Below, in pieces: positions 7,759 through 14,719 of a stretch of 64,000 nt of DNA; position 1 is the stretch's first letter; each line of letters starts with the position of its first letter. Below the pieces are notes generated by a model. The model worked only from the letters and a program-made list of their open reading frames with translations, was not told the origin of the DNA and did not search any database. This DNA comes from Asanoa hainanensis (GTDB lineage: Bacteria; Actinomycetota; Actinomycetes; Mycobacteriales; Micromonosporaceae): assembly GCF_900188485.1 (NCBI RefSeq), contig NZ_FZPH01000016.1:124001-188000 (forward strand). Reading direction: 5' to 3'. A program made the translations under genes and the position numbers.

Positions 7759-9008
7759 GAGGCACCCTCGTCGACCTGCGTCCGCTGCGGGACCACCCGA
7801 CCTTCCGCCGGCTCTGGCTGGGCCGCACGCTGTCCGGCTTCGGCGGCCAGTTCGGCGGCTTCGCCGTCGTCTTCTACGTCTGGGACCGCACCCACAACCC
7901 GGCCCTGGTCGGCCTGATCGGCCTGGTCACCGCGGTGCCCCTGGTCGTGGTCGCGCTGCTGGGCAGCGCCTTCGTCGACCACGTCGACCGGCGACGGCTG
8001 GCCGCCGGTGCGACCTGGGGACTGCTCGCGACCAGCCTGCTGATGGCGGTCACCACGGCCACGGCCAGCCCCGTCGGCGTACTGATGGCACTGGCCGCCG
8101 TCCACTCCGGACTGTCGGCGCTGGCGGCGCCGGCGCTGCGCGCGTTCACCCCGGTGCTGCTGCCGCAGTCGCGGCTCGCCGCCGGGCTGGCCCTCGACCA
8201 CCTCTCGTTCCAGCTCGCCATGCTGCTCGGACCGGCGGCGGCGGGTTTGATGACCGCGTACGCCGGCACCACGGTCTGCTTCGTCATCGACGCCGTCTCG
8301 TTCGGCGCCGCGCTGGTCGGGATCGCCGGCCTGCCCCGGGTCACCGGCACGCCGGGCGGTGGGGCCGGGCTGCGCGCCGTGGCCGACGGGATCCGGTTCG
8401 CGGTGCGCACCCGGCCCGTGGCGGGCGCGCTGCTCGCCGACCTGTGCGCCACCCTGCTGGCGATGCCGGTCGCCGTGTTCCCGATGGTCAACCAGGAGAA
8501 GTTCGGTGGGTCGCCGGCGCGACTGGGCCTGTTCCTGACCGCGATCGGCGTCGGGGGCGCGATCGCGTCCGTGCTGTCCGGGCTGTCGACGCGGCGTACC
8601 CGACCAGGCCTGGTGCTGTTGGTCTGTGGCGGGGTCTGGGGCCTCGGGCTGGCCCTGGCCGGATTCGCCGGCACGCTGCCCGCGGTGCTCGGCTGCCTGG
8701 CGATCGCCGGCGCGGCCGACACGTGGGCGGTGGTCGCCCGGGGCACGGTGGTGCAGACGTCCACACCGGACGGTTACCTCGGCCGGGTGGCCGCCCTCGA
8801 ACACGTCGTCGGCGTCGCGGGGCCCGAGGTGGGCAACCTGCGCGCGGGCCTGGTGGCGTCGGTGACCGGCGGCGGATTTGCGCTGGCGATCGGCGGGCTG
8901 AGCTGCGTGGTCGGCACCGTCTTGCTGGCCGCCCTCAGCCGGCCGCTGCGCACAGCAACTGTCCCAGGACCAGCGGCGGTTGTCCCGGTTGTCCCGTCAG
9001 CACCGTGA
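7755..9008 (+). CDS. MFS transporter (probable exporter)
   Basis: 417 aa with about 12 hydrophobic segments in two groups of six and a central cytoplasmic loop (RVTGTPGGGAGLRAVADGIRF). The pattern (LWLGRTLSGFGGQFGGFAVVFYVW, VDHVDRRRLAAGATW) matches MFS enterobactin-exporter/macrolide-efflux type proteins. The start ATG overlaps the marR stop; although the frame is open further upstream, this start is fixed by the ATGA coupling. Substrate unknown; likely drug or metabolite export controlled by the MarR protein. The last 74 bp overlap the convergent HypF-like gene. Confidence 0.88.
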   Translation: MRGTLVDLRPLRDHPTFRRLWLGRTLSGFGGQFGGFAVVFYVWDRTHNPALVGLIGLVTAVPLVVVALLGSAFVDHVDRRRLAAGATWGLLATSLLMAVTTATASPVGVLMALAAVHSGLSALAAPALRAFTPVLLPQSRLAAGLALDHLSFQLAMLLGPAAAGLMTAYAGTTVCFVIDAVSFGAALVGIAGLPRVTGTPGGGAGLRAVADGIRFAVRTRPVAGALLADLCATLLAMPVAVFPMVNQEKFGGSPARLGLFLTAIGVGGAIASVLSGLSTRRTRPGLVLLVCGGVWGLGLALAGFAGTLPAVLGCLAIAGAADTWAVVARGTVVQTSTPDGYLGRVAALEHVVGVAGPEVGNLRAGLVASVTGGGFALAIGGLSCVVGTVLLAALSRPLRTATVPGPAAVVPVVPSAP

Positions 9009-9888
9009 ACCCGCGCAGCGCGGTGCACACGGCGTCGGTCAGCGCGGGATCGTCGAACACCGCGCCGGCGAGCACCACGATGTCGAGCCCGAGGTCGTCG
9101 GCACACCGGCGGGCCTGCCGGGCGACCAGGGTGGCGACCGTCGCCCGGACGCGCGCGGCGATCGTCTCGGCCGACGTGCCCCGCCGCACGTCGCCGACCA
9201 CGGCCCGGACCAGGTCGCCAGGATCCAGACCGCGCATCGGGTACGGGTCGAAGGCCCCGTGCCCGGTCGTCGGCCCGTGCAACGCGGCGAGCGCGTCGAG
9301 GAGCAGGCCGAGACTGGACGTGGCGCCGCAGCCGTGGCCGGAGTCGAGTTGCCCGGCGAGCACTCGGCGCTCGCGGGTGGCGCAGGCGCGTACCGGCGGC
9401 AGGTCCAGGTCCCACGGCACGCCCGCGTGCCGGAGCTGGGCCAGCGCCGCATGGTGGGTGCGCCCGGCGGTGCGCACGTAGTCGAGGTGCGCCAGCCGGC
9501 GGAACTCCTTGTAGCCGGCGGCCAGCACCTCGCCGCCCCAGGTGGCTCCGTCCGGACCGTAGCCGCCGCGGTCGAAGGCGAACCCGATCACGTGCTCGTC
9601 GGGCCCGAGCCGGTGCGCGGCCATCACGGCGGCGACGAGGGCGTGATGCCGGACGACGGCCCGCACGGGCAGCCCGTTGCGCGCCGCCCACCGCCTGGCC
9701 GGATCGCCCGGGTATAGATCGACCGCGACGAGCTCGGGTTTGGCGCCGGACTCCGTCCGCAGGCCCGCGAGCGCATCGTCCAGGTCCTGGTCCTCGCTGG
9801 TCCACGCCTGCCGGCCCACGCCGAGCGCCGCCCGACCCGCACCCACGGCAAACGTCGGCGGCACTTCCCACGGCAGCGCGACCACCAC
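8935..9888 (-). CDS. Stand-alone HypF C-terminal / Kae1-like domain protein, degenerate metal site
   Basis: 317 aa matching only the C-terminal, Kae1-like half of the carbamoyltransferase HypF (VAVDLYPG, FDRGGYGPDGATWGGE at 105-120, CGATSSLGLLLDALAAL). HypF needs acylphosphatase, zinc-finger and YrdC domains for hydrogenase CN-ligand synthesis; none is present, and no hydrogenase gene is in the window. As I recall it, the HypF motif HHHAHIA carries metal ligands on its first and fifth residues; here the segment reads RHHALVA (Arg80, Leu84), so both ligands appear lost. The protein is probably repurposed or inactive. GTG start at 9888 or 9885. Its 3' end overlaps the MFS gene by 74 bp and a strong hairpin lies upstream. 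Confidence 0.75.
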   Translation of the reverse strand: MVVALPWEVPPTFAVGAGRAALGVGRQAWTSEDQDLDDALAGLRTESGAKPELVAVDLYPGDPARRWAARNGLPVRAVVRHHALVAAVMAAHRLGPDEHVIGFAFDRGGYGPDGATWGGEVLAAGYKEFRRLAHLDYVRTAGRTHHAALAQLRHAGVPWDLDLPPVRACATRERRVLAGQLDSGHGCGATSSLGLLLDALAALHGPTTGHGAFDPYPMRGLDPGDLVRAVVGDVRRGTSAETIAARVRATVATLVARQARRCADDLGLDIVVLAGAVFDDPALTDAVCTALRGFTVLTGQPGQPPLVLGQLLCAAAG

Positions 9889-9916
9889 ACGCGAAATTCT
9901 CGCGGGCCGGGGCGAA

Positions 9917-9962
9917 GGAAGGTGCCCTTATTAACGCTTTCCGTTGTATAAGGGCGCCTTCC
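9917..9962. terminator. Long perfect-type hairpin, Micromonosporaceae-like intergenic element
   Basis: Arms GGAAGGTGCCCTTAT (9917-9931) and ATAAGGGCGCCTTCC (9948-9962) pair over 15 bp with one G-T wobble; inside, AACG (9933-9936) and CGTT (9942-9945) extend the stem. The TTAACGC loop with GGAAGG/CCTTCC arms resembles a hairpin I have seen repeatedly in Micromonosporaceae gaps. It stands between two divergent starts, which is odd for a terminator; it may stop read-through from either side or be a repeat. Confidence 0.6.
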
Positions 9963-10005
9963 ATTCGCGCTTGACTGAAGATCATCGTTCTCGCAGGATG
10001 CGTCG

Positions 10006-11256
10006 GTGACCGATCGCTGCCCGACCTGCAACATCCCGTTGGCCGTCGCCGAGGACGAGCCGCCGTGGTGCTCCCACTGCGAGTGGAACCTGGACACGCT
10101 CGCCCCGATCGAGGGGGCGACCTGGTTCTGGCGGTCGATCCGCACCCGCGACCACCGCGCGGGGTTCCGCTCCGACCGCCTGCTGGCGTCGGGAGCGGCG
10201 CGGGGTCGGCCATGGGTGTACGCGCTGCTGGTCGCGCTCTCCGTCGCGCTGGTGGCGGTGCCCGTGACCGCGTTCCTCGCGGGCCTCTGGCTCCTGATCG
10301 CCGGCCCGGTCGCGCTCGGGCTGCTGCTTCTTCTCGTCGCGTACGCGGTGCGTCCCCGGCTGGGGCGGGTCAAGAAGGTGCTCAAGGGGCACTACCGGGT
10401 CGACGCCGACCGCGCACCCGCGCTCTACGGCCTGATCGACCGGGTGGCGACCGCGGTCGACGCGCCTCGGCCCGACATCGTCGCCATCCAGCCCGCCTGG
10501 TGGAACGCCGGCACGACCGTGGCCGGCCTTCGGCAGCGCCGGATCCTCATGTTGGGCATTCCGCTGCTGGCCAGCCTCGACCGCGGTGAGTTCGTCGCGC
10601 TGCTCGGCCACGAGCTGGGCCATTTCGCCAACCGGGACTCGCGACGCTTCCTGCTGACGCTGCCGGCGCGGGTGACCTTCGGACACATCGCCCGCGCGCT
10701 GCGGCCGAGCCGGGTCTCCGGGGCCGAGCGGGACCTGCTGGGGCTGCAACTGATCGTTTTCGAGCTCTGGCGGCTGATCAGCGGCCTGCTGTCGTGGCTG
10801 TCGTTCGCGGTGCACGCGGCGATCCAGGCCGCCGGGTCACGCGAAGACCGGCACGCCGAGCAGCGGGCGGACCTGTTGGCCGTGAAGGCGGCCGGGCGCG
10901 CTTCGACGCTGGGACTGTTCGACGCTATGGCCGCGTTCCCGCTGTTCCACGGCGCGATCAGCGGCGTAGCTCGCAAGGGCTACGCGATGGCGGAGTGGCG
11001 GGCGCGGATCGCGCAGAACCGCGCGCGCAACGACGAGGGCCGCACCGCCGTGCTACGCCAGCTCACCATCCGCACCGAGGCGTCACTGTTCGCCAGCCAC
11101 CCGTCAACGGGCCGGCGCCACCAGTACGTGTCGACGCTACCCAACTCCTACGCGACGGTGACGGTCACGGACACCGAGTGGACGACGATCGTACGCGAGG
11201 TAGCCCCGTACGCGGAGACGTTGCGAAACGACCTCGCGGAGCAGTACGAGATGTGA
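10006..11256 (+). CDS. Membrane-anchored M48 family metallopeptidase
   Basis: 416 aa. An N-terminal zinc ribbon (CPTC at 5-8, CSHC at 22-25) precedes two hydrophobic segments (about 70-115). The protease core has HELGH (202-206) with two zinc histidines and the glutamate base, and EDRHAEQRAD (about 285) supplies the third ligand region. Unlike HtpX, it carries a cytosolic-type zinc ribbon ahead of the membrane part. The family cleaves membrane or misfolded proteins; the target is unknown. GTG start with an AGGA ribosome site 8 nt upstream. It stands alone on the plus strand; a small minus-strand gene begins 6 bp past its stop. Confidence 0.88.
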   Translation: MTDRCPTCNIPLAVAEDEPPWCSHCEWNLDTLAPIEGATWFWRSIRTRDHRAGFRSDRLLASGAARGRPWVYALLVALSVALVAVPVTAFLAGLWLLIAGPVALGLLLLLVAYAVRPRLGRVKKVLKGHYRVDADRAPALYGLIDRVATAVDAPRPDIVAIQPAWWNAGTTVAGLRQRRILMLGIPLLASLDRGEFVALLGHELGHFANRDSRRFLLTLPARVTFGHIARALRPSRVSGAERDLLGLQLIVFELWRLISGLLSWLSFAVHAAIQAAGSREDRHAEQRADLLAVKAAGRASTLGLFDAMAAFPLFHGAISGVARKGYAMAEWRARIAQNRARNDEGRTAVLRQLTIRTEASLFASHPSTGRRHQYVSTLPNSYATVTVTDTEWTTIVREVAPYAETLRNDLAEQYEM

Positions 11257-11262
11257 GCCCTG

Positions 11263-11463
11263 TCAGTAGGGCTCGGCGACCACGTCGCCGGCCGCGGCCG
11301 TAAGGCGCGTGCCGTCGGTGAGGATGACGTCGACGAGCCCGGCCGCGTCCGCGGCACTGACCCCGAACACCGGCGCGCCGGCCAGATCCGACTCGGGCGA
11401 CCTGCGGTTGCGTGGCGGGCGATAGACCCAACGGATCTCACTCGCCACTCCGTTAGCGTTCAT
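11263..11463 (-). CDS. Small hypothetical protein
   Basis: 66 aa, not recognised. It begins MNANGVASEIRWVYRPPRNR and contains a beta-rich stretch (GLVDVILTDGTRLTAAAGDV). GC-rich third positions in this frame favour real coding over the two competing frames on the same strand. It is convergent with the M48 protease gene and has no partner on its strand; the methyltransferase stop lies 152 bp upstream. In that 152-bp gap I see nothing recognisable. Confidence 0.5.
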   Translation of the reverse strand: MNANGVASEIRWVYRPPRNRRSPESDLAGAPVFGVSAADAAGLVDVILTDGTRLTAAAGDVVAEPY

Positions 11464-11615
11464 CGGCCCGGCCCCCCGTTCCCCACCGCGACCCCGTCGG
11501 AGACCGCGCCACCATTTGACCGGATTTTGCCGCCACCCACGAACCGGCGCGCCGGGCCGAACGGGTTGCCCACGAGACCGCCGTTCCGCAGGTCAGATTG
11601 TCGCTGCGGCTCGGA

Positions 11616-12470
11616 TCAGCCCGGGACGGTGCCGCGGACGGTCCAGGCTCGGGCGGTGAGGCGGATCGAGCCGTCCGGAGCCGCCGGGAGGCGCGAGCGC
11701 AGCAGGTCGCGGAGGCGGTTGCGGTCGGTGGGCTCGAGTGAGGCGACGAAGCCCGGCGCCGGGCCCTGTCCACCGAGGAACGGGGTCCAGAAGTCGTCGA
11801 ACCCCGTGAACGTCGTCGGGGTCGACACCGCGTCGACGGTCACGCCCTCCAGGCCCGCGCCCGTCCACAGTGTGCGGAGCGGATCCGGGCGGCACACGGC
11901 GGCGAACCTGTCGAGCTCGTCCGGCGCCGCCGGGTCGATCTTCGCTGCGGCCGCCCAGAAGTGGCGGAGCATCTCCATGCCGTCGCCGTAGTCCCAGACG
12001 TACGCGGCCACCGTGCCGCCCGGGGTCGTGACCCGGGCCAGCTCGGCCACGGCCCGGCGGGGCTCGGGCACGAAGTTGAGCGCCAGCCCACTGACCGCCA
12101 GGTCGGCCTCGCCGTCCGGCAGGGGCAGCGCCATCGCGTCACCCACCCGGAACCGCGCGCGCGGATCACCGACCCGGTCAGCGGCGGCGGTCACGAAGGC
12201 GGCCGAGCTGTCGACGCCGACGAGGTCCGCGGGTGCCGCCGCCGCGAGGATCGCGCCGCTCAACGCACCCGTGCCGCACCCGACGTCGACCCACCGCCGC
12301 CCGGCCGGCGCGGTCAGCCAGCGCAGGAACAGCGGCGCCACGCGACGGCTCCACCGGCCCATGTAGGCCTCGTAGGCGTCCCGCTCCGACCAGCGCTCCG
12401 GTACCACGCGGGCAACAGTATCCGCTGATTGCCATCGATCGACCCCCGTTCGGGTGAACGACTTTCGCAT
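11616..12470 (-). CDS. Class I SAM-dependent methyltransferase
   Basis: 284 aa as drawn. Motif I is VDVGCGTGALSGAIL, followed by the acidic loop LVGVDSS, RFRVGDAMALPLPDGEADL (motif II region) and VAAYVWDYG, matching the UbiE/Methyltransf_11-type fold. The substrate is not predictable. The first ~25 residues (MRKSFTRTGVDRWQ...) look non-homologous; a GTG giving VVPERWSERDAYEAYMGRWS is an equally good start. It stands downstream of two small membrane-protein genes on the same strand with a 24-bp gap, so it could be the last gene of that unit. Confidence 0.85.
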   Translation of the reverse strand: MRKSFTRTGVDRWQSADTVARVVPERWSERDAYEAYMGRWSRRVAPLFLRWLTAPAGRRWVDVGCGTGALSGAILAAAAPADLVGVDSSAAFVTAAADRVGDPRARFRVGDAMALPLPDGEADLAVSGLALNFVPEPRRAVAELARVTTPGGTVAAYVWDYGDGMEMLRHFWAAAAKIDPAAPDELDRFAAVCRPDPLRTLWTGAGLEGVTVDAVSTPTTFTGFDDFWTPFLGGQGPAPGFVASLEPTDRNRLRDLLRSRLPAAPDGSIRLTARAWTVRGTVPG

Positions 12471-12494
12471 CCGTCACCCACCCGACTCATCCCG

Positions 12495-12737
12495 TCACAC
12501 GAGGGTGTCCCGGGCACGTGCGACGCGGCGGGCCGCGACCGCGAGCCGCAGGGCCCGGCCGACCCGCAACCGGCGCGAGCTGTCGGTCGCCGCGATGAGC
12601 TCGGTCAACGCCGCCCGCTCACCCGGCGGCACGTACGCGAGGATGATCACCAGCGGCAACACGGCGGCGGCGAGCTCGACCACCACGACCACGCCGACGA
12701 ACGCCCCGATCATCCCGACGAGCGCGATGTGCTCCAC
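12495..12737 (-). CDS. Small membrane protein
   Basis: 80 aa with one long hydrophobic N-terminal region (GMIGAFVGVVVVVELAAAVL) that could form one or two helices and a basic cytoplasmic tail (RRLRVGRALRLAVAARRVAR). Not recognised. GTG start preceded by a good GGAGG ribosome site; 10 bp downstream of another small membrane-protein gene, so they probably act or are expressed together. Confidence 0.65.
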   Translation of the reverse strand: MEHIALVGMIGAFVGVVVVVELAAAVLPLVIILAYVPPGERAALTELIAATDSSRRLRVGRALRLAVAARRVARARDTLV

Positions 12738-12747
12738 CCCGACCTCC

Positions 12748-12972
12748 TCAGGTTCCGCTCACGACGACCGCGAAGAGCACGACGACCGCCATCCCGACGG
12801 CGAAGGCGACACCCGCGATGGCAGCCAACGCGTGGACGATCGGCCCGATGGGCGCCAGTGCCCGCCGCACCGACCGCAGCGCCACGGCCGCGACGACCAC
12901 CGCGAGGGCCAGGTAGGCGTACCGATGGTCGCTGAGCGAGGTCCAAAGATCCGCAAGACTCACGATGATCAC
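12748..12972 (-). CDS. Small membrane protein
   Basis: 74 aa with two predicted membrane helices (YAYLALAVVVAAVALRSV and VHALAAIAGVAFAVGMAVVVLF) joined by a short basic turn. Not recognised. It is the first gene of a likely two- or three-gene minus-strand unit. The region upstream is unusually AT-rich for this chromosome and separates it from the XRE regulator locus. Confidence 0.65.
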   Translation of the reverse strand: MIIVSLADLWTSLSDHRYAYLALAVVVAAVALRSVRRALAPIGPIVHALAAIAGVAFAVGMAVVVLFAVVVSGT

Positions 12973-13298
12973 CCCACATCGTCGGGTCGTACGTCAATGG
13001 ATTCACTATTCATGATCAACATTCAAGGTCACATGCATAATTCAGCTGGCGCGAATTCAACCCACCGATCAAGGTCGAACCCCACGTCAAGTGCCATATA
13101 GCTGAGTGCGAGTGTCCAAAGTGCCCGCTAGCCAACGGGGAACTGCCGGCCAGCAGCATTGCAGAAACACCTCAAATGGATGACAATTCAGCGTGGGAAG
13201 TTGACGTCACAAAAGATCCTGAATCAAGATGCGGTTTCGTGAATACGCCCAGCGTCGACGCGGTTGGTGTCGCGTCAAACCAAGCTCCTCCGGCTGCC
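12973..13298. other. AT-rich region with no assigned gene
   Basis: About 325 bp of markedly lower GC than either flank. On the plus strand a frame is open from 13041 into the small GTCPTVY gene and would encode a cysteine-rich stretch (VKCHIAECECPKCPLANGE) but lacks a standard start before ATG 13176. Third-position GC is near 50 percent, unlike real genes here. It may be a regulatory region, a gene remnant or recently acquired DNA. Confidence 0.5.
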
Positions 13299-13493
13299 AT
13301 GAACCTTCGGACCATCGCCGCGCAGTGCGCTTCCGGCACATGTCCCACTGTCTATGACAGCGGGCGCGGCACGATCGTGGTCCAGGGCTATCTGGTGTCC
13401 GGCGACCATGCGGGCGTCACCCTCCCGGACGGCGAGCAACTCGTCGAGATCCCGGTCGAACTACTGGTGAATGCCGCGCGAAGCCTTTCGTGA
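13299..13493 (+). CDS. Small 'GTCPTVY' protein 1, partner of XRE/DUF5753 regulator
   Basis: 64 aa from the chosen ATG. The core CASGTCPTVYDSGRGT...VVQGYLV...LPDGEQLVEIPVELL matches the protein encoded at 14468-14698 nearly position for position. An in-frame ATG at 13176 would add 41 residues, but that stretch has poor third-position GC and no counterpart in the paralogue. No enzymatic motif; two cysteines spaced CX4C could bind metal or form a disulfide. Small acidic proteins next to XRE/DUF5753 regulators (usually DUF397) are typical of WhiJ/BldB-like actinobacterial loci; assigning that role here is inference. Confidence 0.7.
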   Translation: MNLRTIAAQCASGTCPTVYDSGRGTIVVQGYLVSGDHAGVTLPDGEQLVEIPVELLVNAARSLS

Positions 13494-13525
13494 TCACCTA
13501 CTAGCCGCACGGAGAGGGGGCGCCG

Positions 13526-14410
13526 ATGGTCACCAACCTAGGCGCTCCCGACGACAACGCCAGCGCGCTCGGCGCGCGCTTGGCGCGGTTGAGAAGAGCG
13601 CAGAACCTCACCGGTCGCCAGCTGGGCAGGATCGTCGGCCTCAGCCAACCGAAGATCTCCAGACTGGAGAACGGCGTCGGCCCGGCCGACACCGCTGACG
13701 TGGAGCGGATCGCACGGGCCCTCGGCGCGCCCGACGACATCGTCGCCGAGCTCGTCGAGCTGGCCGAGCTGTCCCATGAGCGGATGACCGACTGGCGACC
13801 GCTCGGCCCGTCACTCGCGCACCGGCAGCGCAGCGCCGGAGCGATCGAGGCCGACGTGCGCGTGCTGCGCGTCTTCCAGCCGCTGGTGATCCCCGGACTG
13901 CTGCAGTCCAGCGACTACGCGCGAGCCGTGCTCGCACCCTTTCAACACCTGATCTTCTCGACCGGCGAGGCCGCCGCCCGCGTCGCCGTGCCGGAGGCGG
14001 TGTCCGCCCGGATCGCACGCCAGGAGATCCTCGTCGACCCGGCCCGAACCTTTCACTTCCTCATGCTGGAACACGTCCTCACCGACAGCGTCTGCGGGCC
14101 GGAGTTCATGTCGGCACAGATCGAGCGGCTTCGGGAGATCGCGAAGCAGGAGAACGTCACGGTCGGCGTGATCCCGGACGGCACCCGCATTCTGCCGCCG
14201 CCGCTGAACGGCTTCGAACTGGCCGACGCGGATCTGGTGACCGTCGACCTGCTGAACACCGCGCTGACCTCCCGCGGCCGGACGGACGTGGCCGTCTACG
14301 GGCAGATCTTCGACGAGTACGCCGAGCTGGCCACCACCGACATCGACGCGATCCTGGACCACCACATGGACGTGCACTCGCGAGCCCTCCAGGCGCGACA
14401 ACGGCACTGA
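13526..14410 (+). CDS. XRE-family regulator with DUF5753 domain (WhiJ-like)
   Basis: 294 aa. An N-terminal helix-turn-helix (LRRAQNLTGRQLGRIVGLSQ, then KISRLENG) is followed by the DUF5753 domain (VFQPLVIPGLLQSSDYAR, FHFLMLEHVLTDSVCG, VTVGVIPDGTRI). This architecture is abundant in actinobacteria, where such regulators pair with small DUF397-type proteins and influence development or antibiotic production. Here both flanking small genes encode GTCPTVY proteins instead. Good ribosome site (GGAGAGGGGG) before the ATG; it lies 32 bp after the first small gene and 57 bp before the second. Confidence 0.92.
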   Translation: MVTNLGAPDDNASALGARLARLRRAQNLTGRQLGRIVGLSQPKISRLENGVGPADTADVERIARALGAPDDIVAELVELAELSHERMTDWRPLGPSLAHRQRSAGAIEADVRVLRVFQPLVIPGLLQSSDYARAVLAPFQHLIFSTGEAAARVAVPEAVSARIARQEILVDPARTFHFLMLEHVLTDSVCGPEFMSAQIERLREIAKQENVTVGVIPDGTRILPPPLNGFELADADLVTVDLLNTALTSRGRTDVAVYGQIFDEYAELATTDIDAILDHHMDVHSRALQARQRH

Positions 14411-14432
14411 GGCCCGGCTCGACACCTCGCCC

Positions 14433-14461
14433 TTGCCTGGCGACGGAAATCTTCCTACCGT
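14433..14461 (+). promoter_or_regulatory. Leaderless promoter of the second GTCPTVY gene
   Basis: TTGCCT (14433-14438) and TACCGT (14456-14461) are 17 bp apart, and the ATG lies 6 nt beyond the second box. There is no Shine-Dalgarno. This gives the downstream small gene its own promoter, separate from the XRE regulator gene. Confidence 0.6.
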
Positions 14462-14467
14462 CAGAAT

Positions 14468-14698
14468 ATGGCCGAACACTCTCAGTCACGTGCGCCGACC
14501 CCTACCGTGATCGCCACGTTGTGCACCACCGGGACCTGTCCGACCGTCTACCAGACGCCGGACGGCACCTACCTCGTGCAAGGACGACCCGTCGAGCCGG
14601 CGAGCGTCGGGATCGACGTGCCCGCCGACGAAGCCCTGGTCGAGATCCCCGAATCGCTTGTGGACCTGCTCCGCGCGGGCGGGCGCCGGATCGAGTGA
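14468..14698 (+). CDS. Small 'GTCPTVY' protein 2
   Basis: 76 aa. It aligns with the 13299 product: CTTGTCPTVYQTPDGTYLVQG, then VPADEALVEIPESLVDLL. Shared features are CX4C, TVY, VQG and VEIP, so this is a tandem paralogue on the other side of the regulator gene. A consensus-like promoter at 14433-14461 would express it independently as a leaderless message. No known fold or function; a ligand, antagonist or co-regulator for the XRE protein is plausible but unproven. Confidence 0.8.
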   Translation: MAEHSQSRAPTPTVIATLCTTGTCPTVYQTPDGTYLVQGRPVEPASVGIDVPADEALVEIPESLVDLLRAGGRRIE

Positions 14699-14719
14699 CC
14701 CGACGCCCGCCTTGAAGCC

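Noticed and set aside
8935-9888. Hydrogenase maturation locus
   Set aside because: Only the C-terminal Kae1-like part of HypF is present and no other hyp or hydrogenase gene is seen.
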